From JAKFWI01 sp031399165 (lineage in GTDB: Bacteria > Pseudomonadota > Alphaproteobacteria > Caulobacterales > Aquidulcibacteraceae), in assembly GCA_031399165.1 (NCBI GenBank), contig JANNOO010000043.1, forward strand, positions 138,275 through 202,274: a stretch of DNA of 64,000 bases. The letters are read 5' to 3'. Below the pieces are notes generated by a model, which was not told the origin of the DNA, did not search any database, and saw only the letters and a program-made list of their open reading frames with translations. Position numbers and translations under genes: made by a program. Shown piece after piece: positions 44,775-53,816 of this stretch. Position 1 is the stretch's first letter; every line of letters begins with the position of its first letter.

Positions 44775-47700
44775 GCGCACTCTATCCTATAGCGCCAAAG
44801 CCGCTGCAGGAAATCGGCCGCCGCGAGGGCGCGTTGCTGGTGTGCAACGCCCCTGACGGAGTCGACGCCACAGCGTTCGCCGCTGCGCTCCGGCTGCGCG
44901 GCGGCGTGGGTTTGTTCGTCACGCGCGATGAAGCCCGCGCGGCAAGCGCCGAAGCCGTGATGGCGTTTTTCGTCCCTGAGTTAGAAGTCGTCCGCCTGCC
45001 GGGCTGGGACAATCTGCCCTACGATCGCATCTCTCCAACGCCGGCTGTCGCCGCACAGCGCACAGCGGTGCTTGCCCGCCTCGTTAAGCGCAAGGAGGGG
45101 GAACCGCCGATCGCGGTGATCGCCACGGCGTCGGCCGTCACCCAGCGCGCCGCGCCACGAGCGCGCGTCGCTGCGGCCGCGTTCTCAGCCGCGGCCGGTG
45201 AGATCGTGGATACGGAAGAGTTGGAAGCCTACCTGCAGATCAATGGCTACGGCCGCGCAGGCACGGTTCGCGCGCCCGGCGACTTTGCCATTCGCGGCGG
45301 CGTCACCGATGTGTTTTCCCCCGGCGCGAAAGAGCCGATCCGGTTCGACTTCTTCGGAGACCAGCTGGAATCGATCCGCAGCTTTGATCCGGAAACACAG
45401 CGCTCCACACATCAACTGAAGCGCGCAGATCTGACGCCGGTCAGCGAAGTGCTGCTCGACAATGACTGCGTGCGACGTTTTCGGGCCAAGTTCGTCGATA
45501 ATTTCGGCGTAGGGGCTGATCAGATGTACGAGGCCGTGACGGCCCACATCCGCCGCCAGGGCATTGAGCAATGGTTGCCCTATTTCTACGAGCGGCTTGA
45601 AACGGTTTTCGACTACGCAGGCCCCAGCGCGCTGATCGGCTTCGAACATCTGGCTGAAGATTCATGCAAGGAACGCTTCGATCAGGCCAGGGAACATTAC
45701 GAGGCGCGCCGTTCAGCGCCGGCCGTGCGGGGAACCACGCCGTTCCGCGCGCCTTCGCCAGATCAGCTTTATCTTTCGCCGGATGCGGTGAACGAAATCC
45801 TGCGGCCGCTCCGTGTGCGACGCTTCACGCCTTTCGTTGAGGCCGGACGCGAGAGCATCGACCTGCGCGCCAAAGTCGGGCGGAGCTTCGCCGCCGAACG
45901 AGCAACCCCGGACCTCAACGTATTCGAAATCGCGGCGCAGCACGTTCGCGCCTTGGCTAAGGGCGGCAAGCGCGTGATCCTGGCGGCTTGGACTGAAGGG
46001 TCCGCCGAGCGGTTGGCCGCGGTGATGGCCGATCATGGGCTCAAGGACGTGCGGCCAGCAACCGGCTGGCCGCAAGCGCTAGCCCTGAAGGCCAGCGAAA
46101 TCGCGTTGTCGGTTCTGCCATTGGAGCACGGCTTCGAGAGCGAAGACGTGGCCGTGCTGTGCGAGCAGGACGTGCTGGGCGACCGTCTTGCCCGGCCCCG
46201 CAAGAAGGGGCGGGCGGCGGGCCTGATCGCAGAGGCAGCGGCCTTGGCGCCGGGCGATCTGATCGTCCACTCAGATCATGGGATCGGCCGCTACGACGGG
46301 CTGAAGACTCTGGACGCTGCTGGCGCGCCGCACGATTGCCTCGAGTTGGAATACGCCGGCGGCGACAAGCTTTACCTGCCGGTGGAGAACATCGAGCTCG
46401 TCACGCGGTACGGCTCCGAAGAATCCGGGGTGCAGCTGGATAAACTTGGTGGCGCAGGCTGGCAGCAGCGCAAGGCCCGCGCGAAAAAGCGTCTCCGCGA
46501 TATGGCTGCGGAGTTGATCAAGATCGCCGCCCAGCGCGCATCCCGCCATGCCGAGGCGTTGGCGCCACCCGAAGGCCTATGGGACGAGTTCTGCGCCCGC
46601 TTCCCATACGAAGAAACGGATGACCAGCTGGCGGCGATCGGCGACGTGGTGGGCGACCTGGGCTCGGGCGCCCCCATGGATCGCTTGATCTGTGGCGATG
46701 TTGGCTTCGGCAAAACGGAAGTGGCGCTTCGCGCCGCGTTTCTGGTCGCGATGAGCGGCAAGCAAGTGGCTGTCGTCGGTCCAACGACGCTTCTGGCGCG
46801 GCAGCATTTCAAGACGTTTGAAGAGCGGTTCCGCGGCCTGCCTATTCGTGTGCGACAGCTTTCGCGTCTGGTCGGCGCGAAGGAGGCGGCAGAAACTCGT
46901 GCGCAGCTTACCGACGGCACGGTCAATATCCTCGTCGGCACGCATGCCGTCCTGGCGGCGAGCGTCAAATTCCAGGATCTCGGCCTGGTTATCGTCGATG
47001 AGGAACAGCATTTCGGCGTAAAGCACAAAGAACGATTGAAGGACTTGCGCGCTGACGTTCATGTGCTGACGCTTTCAGCAACGCCCATTCCGCGCACGAT
47101 GCAGCTGGCGCTTTCAGGCATCCGAGAAATGTCGATCATCGCCACCCCGCCCGTCGATCGGATGGCCGTGCGCACCTATGTAACACCATTCGATCCGGTT
47201 ACGATCCGCGAAGCGGTGCTGCGTGAACGCTATCGTGGCGGACAGAGCTTTTATGTTGTGCCGCGAATCGCTGATCTGGCGGACGCCGAGCGCTTCATGC
47301 GCGAATCCGTGCCTGAAGTGCGCGTCGTCGCCGCGCATGGGCAGATGGCCGCCAACTCGCTTGATGAGATCATGAGCGCCTTTTATGACGGCCAGTACGA
47401 TGTGCTGCTCTCCACCAGCATCGTCGAATCTGGGCTCGACATTCCGCGCGCCAACACGCTGATCGTGCATCGCGCCGACATGTTCGGGCTGGCGCAATTG
47501 TATCAGTTGCGCGGCAGGGTAGGGCGTTCGCGCGTGCGCGCGTACGCATATCTCACCACAACGACGGAGCAGATGCTGACGGCTGGCGCAGAGAAGCGGC
47601 TGCGCATCCTATCATCACTCGACAATCTTGGCGCCGGATTCACGCTGGCCAGCCACGATCTGGACATGCGCGGCGGCGGCAATCTTCTCGGCGAGGAACA

Positions 47701-48265
47701 ATCGGGTCACATCAAGGAAGTGGGCGTTGAACTCTATCAGACCATGCTGGAAGAAGCGGTGCAGGCATTGAAAGAAGGGCGGGAAGAAACCGCCGATACG
47801 CGATCGTGGTCGCCGGCGATCAATGTTGGCGCCGCCGTACTGATCCCGGAAAACTACGTCCCGGACCTCACGGTGCGGCTGGCGCTTTACCGCCGTCTGG
47901 CGGACATCGACAGCGATGCCGAGCGTGAGGCGTTCGCCGCGGAAATGATTGACCGCTTCGGGCCGCTGCCTCTGGAGGCTCAGCAGCTAGTCCTCGTTGC
48001 CGGTCTCAAGGCCATGTGCAAGCGCGCCAACATCGCCAAGCTCGACGCTGGTCCAAAGGGCGCCTCGATTACGTTCCGCGACCCGGGCTTTCCCGATCCC
48101 ACAGCGCTCGTCCGTTATGTGCAAAGCAAGCCTCTGGACTTCAAGGCGCGCCCCGATGGCAAGCTGATTGTGTCTGGTGATTGGCCGGACGCTCCGGGGC
48201 GGCTGAAAGCGTTGAGGGGCTTTCTTGAAACGCTGTCGCGGTTAGCTGAAAGGGCCGTCGCTTAG
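44771..48265 (+). CDS. mfd: Transcription-repair coupling factor Mfd
   Basis: A 1164-residue translocase that removes RNA polymerase stalled at DNA lesions and recruits UvrA. The start is TTG at 44771, overlapping sdhE. The N-terminal UvrB-like part (about 1-345) includes LPGWDNLPYDRISPTPAVAAQR. The RNA-polymerase interaction domain is near 480-540 (GDLIVHSDHGIGRYDGLKTL). The translocase core has ICGDVGFGKTEVALRAAF (Walker A region), VIVDEEQHFGV and QLRGRVGRSRVRAYAYL. A C-terminal TRCF domain follows. Full family length. Confidence 0.95.
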   Translation: MSALYPIAPKPLQEIGRREGALLVCNAPDGVDATAFAAALRLRGGVGLFVTRDEARAASAEAVMAFFVPELEVVRLPGWDNLPYDRISPTPAVAAQRTAVLARLVKRKEGEPPIAVIATASAVTQRAAPRARVAAAAFSAAAGEIVDTEELEAYLQINGYGRAGTVRAPGDFAIRGGVTDVFSPGAKEPIRFDFFGDQLESIRSFDPETQRSTHQLKRADLTPVSEVLLDNDCVRRFRAKFVDNFGVGADQMYEAVTAHIRRQGIEQWLPYFYERLETVFDYAGPSALIGFEHLAEDSCKERFDQAREHYEARRSAPAVRGTTPFRAPSPDQLYLSPDAVNEILRPLRVRRFTPFVEAGRESIDLRAKVGRSFAAERATPDLNVFEIAAQHVRALAKGGKRVILAAWTEGSAERLAAVMADHGLKDVRPATGWPQALALKASEIALSVLPLEHGFESEDVAVLCEQDVLGDRLARPRKKGRAAGLIAEAAALAPGDLIVHSDHGIGRYDGLKTLDAAGAPHDCLELEYAGGDKLYLPVENIELVTRYGSEESGVQLDKLGGAGWQQRKARAKKRLRDMAAELIKIAAQRASRHAEALAPPEGLWDEFCARFPYEETDDQLAAIGDVVGDLGSGAPMDRLICGDVGFGKTEVALRAAFLVAMSGKQVAVVGPTTLLARQHFKTFEERFRGLPIRVRQLSRLVGAKEAAETRAQLTDGTVNILVGTHAVLAASVKFQDLGLVIVDEEQHFGVKHKERLKDLRADVHVLTLSATPIPRTMQLALSGIREMSIIATPPVDRMAVRTYVTPFDPVTIREAVLRERYRGGQSFYVVPRIADLADAERFMRESVPEVRVVAAHGQMAANSLDEIMSAFYDGQYDVLLSTSIVESGLDIPRANTLIVHRADMFGLAQLYQLRGRVGRSRVRAYAYLTTTTEQMLTAGAEKRLRILSSLDNLGAGFTLASHDLDMRGGGNLLGEEQSGHIKEVGVELYQTMLEEAVQALKEGREETADTRSWSPAINVGAAVLIPENYVPDLTVRLALYRRLADIDSDAEREAFAAEMIDRFGPLPLEAQQLVLVAGLKAMCKRANIAKLDAGPKGASITFRDPGFPDPTALVRYVQSKPLDFKARPDGKLIVSGDWPDAPGRLKALRGFLETLSRLAERAVA

Positions 48266-49515
48266 GCGGCTTTGGAAAGCATCGCGCGAGACAAGAAGCC
48301 CGCGCCGCTTTCGCCGGGCGATAGCTCGACCACCTCGTAGCCAAGGCGCACGGGTGCGCCCAGTCCATCGCCCGCTGCGAAGGCGGTGCATTCGCAGACA
48401 CTGATCACACGCCCCAGCGCAGCCGCTGCGCCTTGCGCGCGGGTGCTGGGGAAGGCGATTGCGATCCTATGCGCGTCGATCGCCGCAACGCAGTCAGACG
48501 CCCGCGTTAGTCTGGAACAGAGGTTCAAAATATCGCCAAAGCCTTCGCGCCAGGCCGCTGCGCCAGCGGCTGCCGATCTGGCTTCCAAAACACCAACAGA
48601 AAGAGGACGGCCGTGGTCGTGGTGGATCTGCGCGAGTCCTTCCAGATGGCGACTAAAAAAAGCAAAGGTCTCCTCAGGCGCTACTATGGAGGCTTCTAAT
48701 GCCCGTGTGAGCGCGCGGCGCAAACGGGCGCGGCGGATGTCCTCGATCAGCCATAGCGCGGCCTTAGGCGCTTCAAATCGCGCTTGCATCGCCTCATCGG
48801 CGCCGCGCTCAAGCGCCAGGGCACGATCGTCCTCGGACTCTCCCAGAAAATAGGCCGGCATGTCGTGCAGGCTGGAGTTTCGGCGCAACGCGGCGATTAA
48901 GGAAAGCGCCGGACCGCAATCGTCGCCGCCAAACAACACCAGCGCGTCGAACTTTTCGTCGTGAATGTGATCGAATGCGCTAAAGGAGGTGAACGTCGCG
49001 CCCATCCGTCCGCCCCACGTTTGCATGGCCCGCTGCAAGGCAAGGAACGAAGGGCTGGGGTTGCCGACAAACAGAACCGAAGCAGGCGTGTTGTAGTTCG
49101 CTGTCACCAAGGGCGGCGCAAGTGAGAGCGATTCCGCAGTGCTGGCTCGCGCGACTACTTCTGCTGAAAGCACGCCGTCGCGAAACACCCGCTTGATGCG
49201 CCGGCTGATTGTTTGGGGCGCAGAGTCGAGATCAGCCCACGCGTCCAACCTCGCCGCGATGCTAGGCGGTGGCGCGTCACCCGCGCACGCGCCCACCAGG
49301 GCAAGGGAAGGCGCGCCGTCGTCGCGAAGATTTTGCGCAAAAGCGATCGCCTGCGCCGCATCTGCGCCATCAAGGACGGTAACGTCTTCGCCGCCCGGGG
49401 CGCTGCGAAATGCAGCAGGACCAACCATTGCCGTTGCTTCTAATCCCGCGCCTTCGAGCTGTTCGACAATCGGCCGCGCGCGGCGGGTGTCTGGGCTACG
49501 AACTACGATGCGCAT
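48262..49515 (-). CDS. Degenerate receiver/GGDEF-like protein
   Basis: A 417-residue protein I place by architecture. Residues about 1-85 and about 145-255 look like two receiver-type alpha/beta folds (second: FDALVLFGGDD and an ALRRNSSLHDMPAYFLG strand). The C-terminal 270-410 resembles a GGDEF fold: RPLSVGVLEARSAA then a segment RASDCVAAIDAHRIAIAFPSTR where active cyclases read RxxD-VARxGGDEF-ILLP. The GGDEF residues are absent, so it should not make c-di-GMP but may bind or be an inactive effector. The ATG at 49515 is preceded by GAGAGA. It overlaps mfd by 4 bp. Confidence 0.6.
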   Translation of the reverse strand: MRIVVRSPDTRRARPIVEQLEGAGLEATAMVGPAAFRSAPGGEDVTVLDGADAAQAIAFAQNLRDDGAPSLALVGACAGDAPPPSIAARLDAWADLDSAPQTISRRIKRVFRDGVLSAEVVARASTAESLSLAPPLVTANYNTPASVLFVGNPSPSFLALQRAMQTWGGRMGATFTSFSAFDHIHDEKFDALVLFGGDDCGPALSLIAALRRNSSLHDMPAYFLGESEDDRALALERGADEAMQARFEAPKAALWLIEDIRRARLRRALTRALEASIVAPEETFAFFSRHLEGLAQIHHDHGRPLSVGVLEARSAAAGAAAWREGFGDILNLCSRLTRASDCVAAIDAHRIAIAFPSTRAQGAAAALGRVISVCECTAFAAGDGLGAPVRLGYEVVELSPGESGAGFLSRAMLSKAA

Positions 49516-49701
49516 GGGTCTCTCAGGATGGGCGAGAACCCTTATTGCCGCTACGTGCTTTGAAAGCAAACGTATCGCGCCCGGCGCGCGCGCGATTGGC
49601 CGGCGCACCCCATTCATGCAGCGTTCAACCAGAATGGCGTTAACTCTTCCTCGGACGGCGCGCGATATCTGTCCCTCGCTCGCGACGCTGCTCCGAGACA
49701 G

Positions 49702-49740
49702 GAGACGTCGGTGGTTTATGGCCGCCGACGTCTCTCTTGT
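49702..49740. terminator. Hairpin terminator beside the HI0933-family gene
   Basis: A perfect 10-bp stem (49702-49711 with 49725-49734) encloses a 13-base loop and is followed on the plus strand by TCTTGTTT. It abuts the stop of the minus-strand flavoprotein gene at 49741, so it most likely serves as its terminator, although the T-run lies on the other strand's side. Confidence 0.55.
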
Positions 49741-50907
49741 TTATATAGCTTCAGCGGCGGCGTGCGCGCTTGCCCATGCCCATTGGAAATTGTAGCCGCC
49801 CAGCCAGCCGGTGACGTCCAGGGCTTCGCCAATAAAATAAAGGTTAGGAACGCTCCGCACTGCCATAGTTTGTTGCGATAGGGCGTTCACATCAACCCCG
49901 CCCACCGTAACCTCCGCCTTCGCGTAGCCCTCGGTGCCGACCGGAGACACGGGCCACGCCTTTAGTTTTTCACCCGCCGCGCGCAGCACCTGGTCCTTAA
50001 AGTCCGCCAGGGCGCCGCCGGGAAAGCTTGCGCTCAACGTCCCTGCCAGCCTTGCTGGCATAATTTCAGCGAGCGCTGATTTGATCTGCAAGCGCGGCCT
50101 CTCGCGCTTTCGAACAACGAAAAAGTCGGCGACGAAATCGGCCAACCAGTCGATGATGATTGGCGCGCCCGCTTCCCAATAGGAAGACGCCTGCAGGATC
50201 GCCGGCCCAGAAAGGCCGCGGTGCGTAAACAACACCGCTTCGCGGAATGACGATGAGACAGCTGCGACACTTGCTTCAATGCTGACGCCGCTCAACCCTC
50301 GCATCCATTGTAGCTCTTGTTCAGCAAAGGTCAGCGGGACCAGACCCGGACGGGTCCCGGTGACAGGTACGCCAAACTGGCGCGCGATCCGATAAGCAAA
50401 ATCGCTAGCCCCAATCTTCGGAATCGAAAGCCCACCGGTGGCGATGACAAGCGCCTTGGCGGTGAAAACGCCATGGTCTGTTTCGACGCGGAAGCCGTCG
50501 GTACGCGAAACAGCATTGACCCGGCATCCCGTTAGCACCTGCACCTGCGGCGCGTTGTCCAGCAGCAGCCGAACGACCTTGTGCGCCGCGCCAGCGCCTT
50601 CGCAAAAAAGCTGTCCAAGGGTCTTTTCGTAAAAAGCGATATCGTAACGCTTCACCAGACTGATGAATTCGGACGGTGGGTGGCGGGCAAGCGCGGAGCG
50701 GCAGAAACCCGGATTGGCCGAGATGAAGCTATCGGGGCTGGTGTTGATGTTAGTGAAATTGCACCGGCCTCCACCGGAGATCAGGATTTTGGCGCCGACA
50801 TCGCGGTTATGTTCCAGCACGAGCACGCGCCGGCCTCGCCAACCCGCCGTGCGGGCGCAGTAAAGCCCGGCCGCGCCGCCGCCAACGATGATGCAATCGT
50901 AGACCAC
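49741..50907 (-). CDS. HI0933/BaiN-family flavoprotein
   Basis: A 388-residue FAD-binding protein of the HI0933 family. The start is GTG at 50907. The N-terminal dinucleotide-binding motif IIVGGGAAGLYCARTAG is followed by the family marker GAKILISGGGRCNFTN, and LFCEGAGAAHKVVRLLL, GLSGPAILQASSYWE and EVTVGGVDVNALSQQTM lead to the C-terminal FIGEALDVTGWLGGYNFQWAW FAD-closing motif. Activities in this family are mostly undefined; BaiN reduces bile-acid intermediates. Stands alone. Confidence 0.9.
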   Translation of the reverse strand: MVYDCIIVGGGAAGLYCARTAGWRGRRVLVLEHNRDVGAKILISGGGRCNFTNINTSPDSFISANPGFCRSALARHPPSEFISLVKRYDIAFYEKTLGQLFCEGAGAAHKVVRLLLDNAPQVQVLTGCRVNAVSRTDGFRVETDHGVFTAKALVIATGGLSIPKIGASDFAYRIARQFGVPVTGTRPGLVPLTFAEQELQWMRGLSGVSIEASVAAVSSSFREAVLFTHRGLSGPAILQASSYWEAGAPIIIDWLADFVADFFVVRKRERPRLQIKSALAEIMPARLAGTLSASFPGGALADFKDQVLRAAGEKLKAWPVSPVGTEGYAKAEVTVGGVDVNALSQQTMAVRSVPNLYFIGEALDVTGWLGGYNFQWAWASAHAAAEAI

Positions 50908-51035
50908 CAGTTCAGCCTACCGCCGCGAGGTAAAATAATGGCAGCATGAGCAGGGACCACGCCTAAGGTTTTCTGCACATTGCGGAAATACCGGGGCTTG
51001 CGTAGGAGGGGAGCGACAGAGTTCGAGGCATAACA

Positions 51036-51743
51036 ATGGTTAAGAAGCTCCGTTCCAGCGCCGCTGAGGCCCTAGAGGGATTATTGTTTGACGGCATGAC
51101 CCTGATGTCCGGGGGGTTTGGGCTTTGCGGTGTGCCGGAGAACCTGATCATCGCCATACGCGACAGCGGCGTCAAAAATCTGACGGTCATTTCCAACAAT
51201 GCCGGCGTTGATGAATGGGCGCTCGGCATGCTGCTGCGCACCCGCCAGATCAACAAAATGATCTCCTCCTATGTGGGAGAGAACAAGGAGTTCGAACGCC
51301 AGTATCTGGCTGGCGAACTAGAGCTGGAGTTCAACCCGCAAGGAACGCTTGCCGAACGCATCCGGGCAGGGGGGGCGGGAATCGCGGGGTTTTACACCAA
51401 GACGGGCGTGGGCACGCTCGTCGCGGAAGGTAAGGAACTGAAATCGTTCAATGGCGAAACCTACGTGCTGGAGACGGGGCTGGTTGCTGACCTTTCGATC
51501 GTCAAAGCCTGGAAGGGCGATGAGGAGGGCAACCTCATCTACCGCAAAACTGCGCGAAACTTTAATCCGATGATGGCGACGGCTGGTAAGGCCTGTGTGG
51601 CTGAGGTGGAAGAAATCGTGCCAATCGGGTCGCTCGACCCTGACTACATCCATACGCCGGGCATATTTATCGACCGCATTTCCAAAGGGACGTTCGAAAA
51701 ACGTATCGAACAGCGGACAGTCACTAAGAGGGAGGCGGCCTAA
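51036..51743 (+). CDS. scoA: 3-Oxoacid CoA-transferase subunit A
   Basis: A 235-residue alpha subunit. It has FDGMTLMSGGFGLCGVPENLI (the glycine-rich CoA-binding start) and NPQGTLAERIRAGGAGIAGFYTKTGVGT (a family signature). With subunit B it transfers CoA from succinyl-CoA to acetoacetate or a related 3-oxoacid, linking ketone-body or aromatic-degradation products to the TCA cycle. Its stop overlaps the subunit B start. Confidence 0.93.
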   Translation: MVKKLRSSAAEALEGLLFDGMTLMSGGFGLCGVPENLIIAIRDSGVKNLTVISNNAGVDEWALGMLLRTRQINKMISSYVGENKEFERQYLAGELELEFNPQGTLAERIRAGGAGIAGFYTKTGVGTLVAEGKELKSFNGETYVLETGLVADLSIVKAWKGDEEGNLIYRKTARNFNPMMATAGKACVAEVEEIVPIGSLDPDYIHTPGIFIDRISKGTFEKRIEQRTVTKREAA

Positions 51744-52378
51744 TGCCGTGGTCACGCGATCAACTGGCCGCCCGCGCCGCCCGCGAATTGCGCGATGGCT
51801 TCTACGTCAATCTGGGCATCGGCATACCTACACTCGTGGCTAACCACATCCCGCCCGGCGTTGAAGTTACCCTGCAATCGGAAAACGGCATGCTCGGCAT
51901 GGGGCCGTTTCCGTTTGACGAAGACGTCGATGCCGATCTGATCAACGCAGGCAAACAGACCATCACGCAATTGCCTAAGACGTCCTATTTTTCATCTGCG
52001 GATTCCTTCGGCATGATCCGCGGTGGGCACATCGATCTCTCGATTCTCGGCGCTATGGAGGTCTCCGAGGGGGGCGACCTCGCCAATTGGATGGTGCCGG
52101 GGAAGATGGTGAAGGGCATGGGCGGGGCAATGGACCTTGTCGCCGGCGTAAAGCGCGTCGTTGTGGTGATGGAGCATGCCGCGAAGGACGGTTCGCCCAA
52201 ATTGCTGCATCAATGCCGATTGCCGTTGACCGGCGTGAAAGTCGTCGATCTTGTTATAACCGATCTGGCGGTGTTCTCGATTGACGAAAGTGGCATGCGT
52301 TTGATCGAGCTTGCCGATGGTGTCACTGCTGAAGAGGTTCGCGCCAAGACCCAGGCGGATTATTCCGAAGCGCTATAA
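51743..52378 (+). CDS. scoB: 3-Oxoacid CoA-transferase subunit B
   Basis: A 211-residue beta subunit. The catalytic glutamate lies in LQSENGMLGMGPFP (SENG motif, about residue 50) and is the residue that forms the glutamyl-CoA intermediate. GGHIDLSILGAMEVSEGGDLANWMVPGKMVKGMGGAMDL is the standard central block. Translationally coupled to subunit A. The scoAB transcript ends at a hairpin shared with the minus-strand gene. Confidence 0.93.
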   Translation: MPWSRDQLAARAARELRDGFYVNLGIGIPTLVANHIPPGVEVTLQSENGMLGMGPFPFDEDVDADLINAGKQTITQLPKTSYFSSADSFGMIRGGHIDLSILGAMEVSEGGDLANWMVPGKMVKGMGGAMDLVAGVKRVVVVMEHAAKDGSPKLLHQCRLPLTGVKVVDLVITDLAVFSIDESGMRLIELADGVTAEEVRAKTQADYSEAL

Positions 52379-52379
52379 A

Positions 52380-52412
52380 AAAGGCCGCCAGCTTGCGCAT
52401 AGCGGCCTTTCC
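52380..52412. terminator. Bidirectional terminator between scoB and glycine-zipper gene
   Basis: AAAGGCCGC (52380-52388) pairs with GCGGCCTTT (52402-52410), 13-base loop. On the minus strand the stem is followed by TTTTTTATAG, a full T-run, making it a good intrinsic terminator for the gene at 52427-52756. It also serves as a weaker one for scoB. Confidence 0.85.
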
Positions 52413-52426
52413 ATTCTGCCATTCTC

Positions 52427-52756
52427 TCACGGGTAGGGAGCGCCGTTTTCGTAATAATACCGGTTCGTCTGTGTATCGTAGAAGTAATACCGACCACTGC
52501 GTTGATCGAAATACTGACGGCGGTTTACATCGCTCGAATAGGCAGGTTCGCGCGGCGTGGTAGCTGCGCCTACGCCGGCGCCAATTGCGCCGCCAATTAG
52601 CGCGCCAGTGGCCGGATGGCCGTTCGTGTTATTGCCGATCACCGCGCCTGCGGCAGCGCCTGCGAGGCCGCCAGTAACAGCGCGCTCACCCGGCGTAGTG
52701 CCGCAGGCAGTGGCCAAAGTGGCCAGCGCCGATACGGCAATGATTTTTAGCTTCAT
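52427..52756 (-). CDS. Glycine-zipper lipoprotein, EcfG-controlled
   Basis: A 109-residue envelope protein. The signal peptide ends in ATAC (Cys18), so it should be lipidated. Residues about 28-68 form a glycine-zipper helix pair (GGLAGAAAGAVIGN ... GALIGGAIGAGVGAAT). A C-terminal tyrosine-rich segment DQRSGRYYFYDTQTNRYYY follows. Glycine-zipper envelope proteins are often osmotic- or stress-induced. An AAGGAG site and an exact EcfG promoter lie upstream, tying it to the stress regulators encoded at 22.4-25.8 kb. Confidence 0.8.
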   Translation of the reverse strand: MKLKIIAVSALATLATACGTTPGERAVTGGLAGAAAGAVIGNNTNGHPATGALIGGAIGAGVGAATTPREPAYSSDVNRRQYFDQRSGRYYFYDTQTNRYYYENGAPYP

Positions 52757-52783
52757 GGGTCTACTCCTTGTCCCTGAAGCCCG

Positions 52784-52808
52784 AACGCTTTCAACTAGGG
52801 GCGGTTCC
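52784..52808 (-). promoter_or_regulatory. EcfG-type promoter of the glycine-zipper gene
   Basis: Reading the minus strand, GGAAC (52808-52804) and CGTT (52787-52784) are separated by exactly 16 bp, a perfect match to the GGAAC-N16/17-CGTT consensus of alphaproteobacterial general stress sigma factors. It places the transcription start about 20 bp before the gene's ATG at 52756. An exact match has a chance expectation of well under one in this window. Confidence 0.8.
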
Positions 52809-52871
52809 GGGTAGCTGTTCCCCTGGCGCTACATTGAAGCCTAGTCTTCCTGCTGCTAGGCCCCACCCCCT

Positions 52872-52961
52872 GGAAGGGTGGCCGAGTGGTTTAAGGCAGC
52901 GGTCTTGAAAACCGCCGTGGGTGCAAGCCCACCGTGGGTTCGAATCCCACCCCTTCCGCCA
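52872..52961 (+). tRNA. tRNA-Ser (anticodon TGA)
   Basis: A 90-base cloverleaf with acceptor GGAAGGG/CCCTTCC, a long variable arm typical of serine tRNAs, and encoded CCA. The anticodon stem GCGGT/ACCGC has the loop CTTGAAA, giving anticodon TGA, which reads UCA (and UCN). It marks the boundary between mostly core genes on the left and accessory-looking genes on the right. Confidence 0.95.
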
Positions 52962-53291
52962 CAGGTCGCCGGTGGGGCGCTAGACTGCTGGGCGCTAGAC
53001 TGTGACAGGCTAGACTACTACAGGGTTCGCATCGTCTGCCTTGACGTAGCTTCCGTGCGCCACGTCCCAAAGCAGAGTTGGCCAGCCCGCTGGGGACCAG
53101 CCGAGTTCGCATCTCGCTTTGCGGCTGGAAAGGCCGTTAACAAGCTTGAGGAACATCGCGGTAAAGGGGCCAGCGCCTCGATCGCTTCTTCCGGATCTAA
53201 ATCCATAGGTAAATGCGCGTATTTATCCACCCCGAACGACGATGCACAGGTACGGTCGTCAAATGGTTTGACAAACCTTTAGGAACGTATC
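52962..53291. other. Gap after tRNA-Ser with short direct repeats
   Basis: No credible gene. Just downstream of the tRNA the octamer GCTAGACT occurs three times at exactly 15-bp spacing (52979-52986, 52994-53001, 53009-53016). The rest looks like ordinary spacer with a low-GC stretch before the small exported protein. A GAAC-N7-GAAC repeat overlaps the next start codon at 53283-53297, but a single match is expected by chance. Confidence 0.6.
52979..53023. repeat. Three 15-bp-period tandem repeats
   Basis: Three successive 15-bp units each begin with GCTAGACT; the remaining seven bases vary (GCTGGGC, GTGACAG, ACTACAG). They lie 17 bp after the tRNA-Ser CCA end. Such short repeats near a tRNA can be arm-type sites for an integrase, but nothing else here proves this. 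Confidence 0.7.
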
Positions 53292-53606
53292 ATGAACAGG
53301 TTCGCCGCCTACCTATTTGGCGCTGCACTCTCTCTCACCACGGTGATATCCGCTCTCGCAATTGCCCCGGTTGCCGCGGCGCAGGCAGCGGCTGCTTACT
53401 CTTCAAAGAGTCTGATCGGGACGTTGTTGGACAATCCGGAAGCAAAAGCGGTGCTTGTCAAGCTGGTTCCAGCGGTGGCGAACAACCCAATGATCGACGC
53501 GGCCCGCGAATTGCCGCTCGAGGGCCTCGCTCAATTCGAGCCGGCTCTCACTCCGGAAGTCCTCGCTCAGATCGACGTCGAACTGGCAAAGATTCAAAAA
53601 AAATAA
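53292..53606 (+). CDS. Small exported hypothetical protein
   Basis: A 104-residue protein with a clear signal peptide (MNRFAAYLFGAALSLTTV, cleavage near AAAQA about residue 31). The mature part has LIGTLLDNPEAKAVLVKLVPAVANNP and ends LAQIDVELAKI. I recall similar segments in small exported or tail domains of oligotrophic alphaproteobacteria, but know no function. No close partner; it stands between tRNA-Ser and the catabolic set. Confidence 0.6.
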   Translation: MNRFAAYLFGAALSLTTVISALAIAPVAAAQAAAAYSSKSLIGTLLDNPEAKAVLVKLVPAVANNPMIDAARELPLEGLAQFEPALTPEVLAQIDVELAKIQKK

Positions 53607-53816
53607 CCGTCGCGCAGCCCCGTTCCTCCCGGTTCGCAACGTAAGACTGGCGCTCCGGAATAAGGGGCGGGGCCGCATCCCGTAGCGGCCCGCCCAAGAA
53701 GTCATTGCCTCGAAAGATTGGCTGACCGTACATGCGCCAAAGGGCGATGCGAGCCGCTAAAGCGAACTCCACTACCGTCGGCCCTTTTCGTTAGTTGGAA
53801 ACAAGCGGGATCGGCT

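Noticed and set aside
52878..53282. 134-codon frame beginning inside tRNA-Ser
   Set aside because: It starts within the tRNA gene and shows no resemblance to a protein family.
53283..53297. GAAC-N7-GAAC repeat overlapping the start of the small exported protein
   Set aside because: It matches a LexA box, but about two such matches are expected by chance in this window and only one is present here.
53548..53772. Minus-strand 74-codon frame after the small exported protein
   Set aside because: It overlaps the exported protein gene, has no ribosome-binding site and no recognisable motif.
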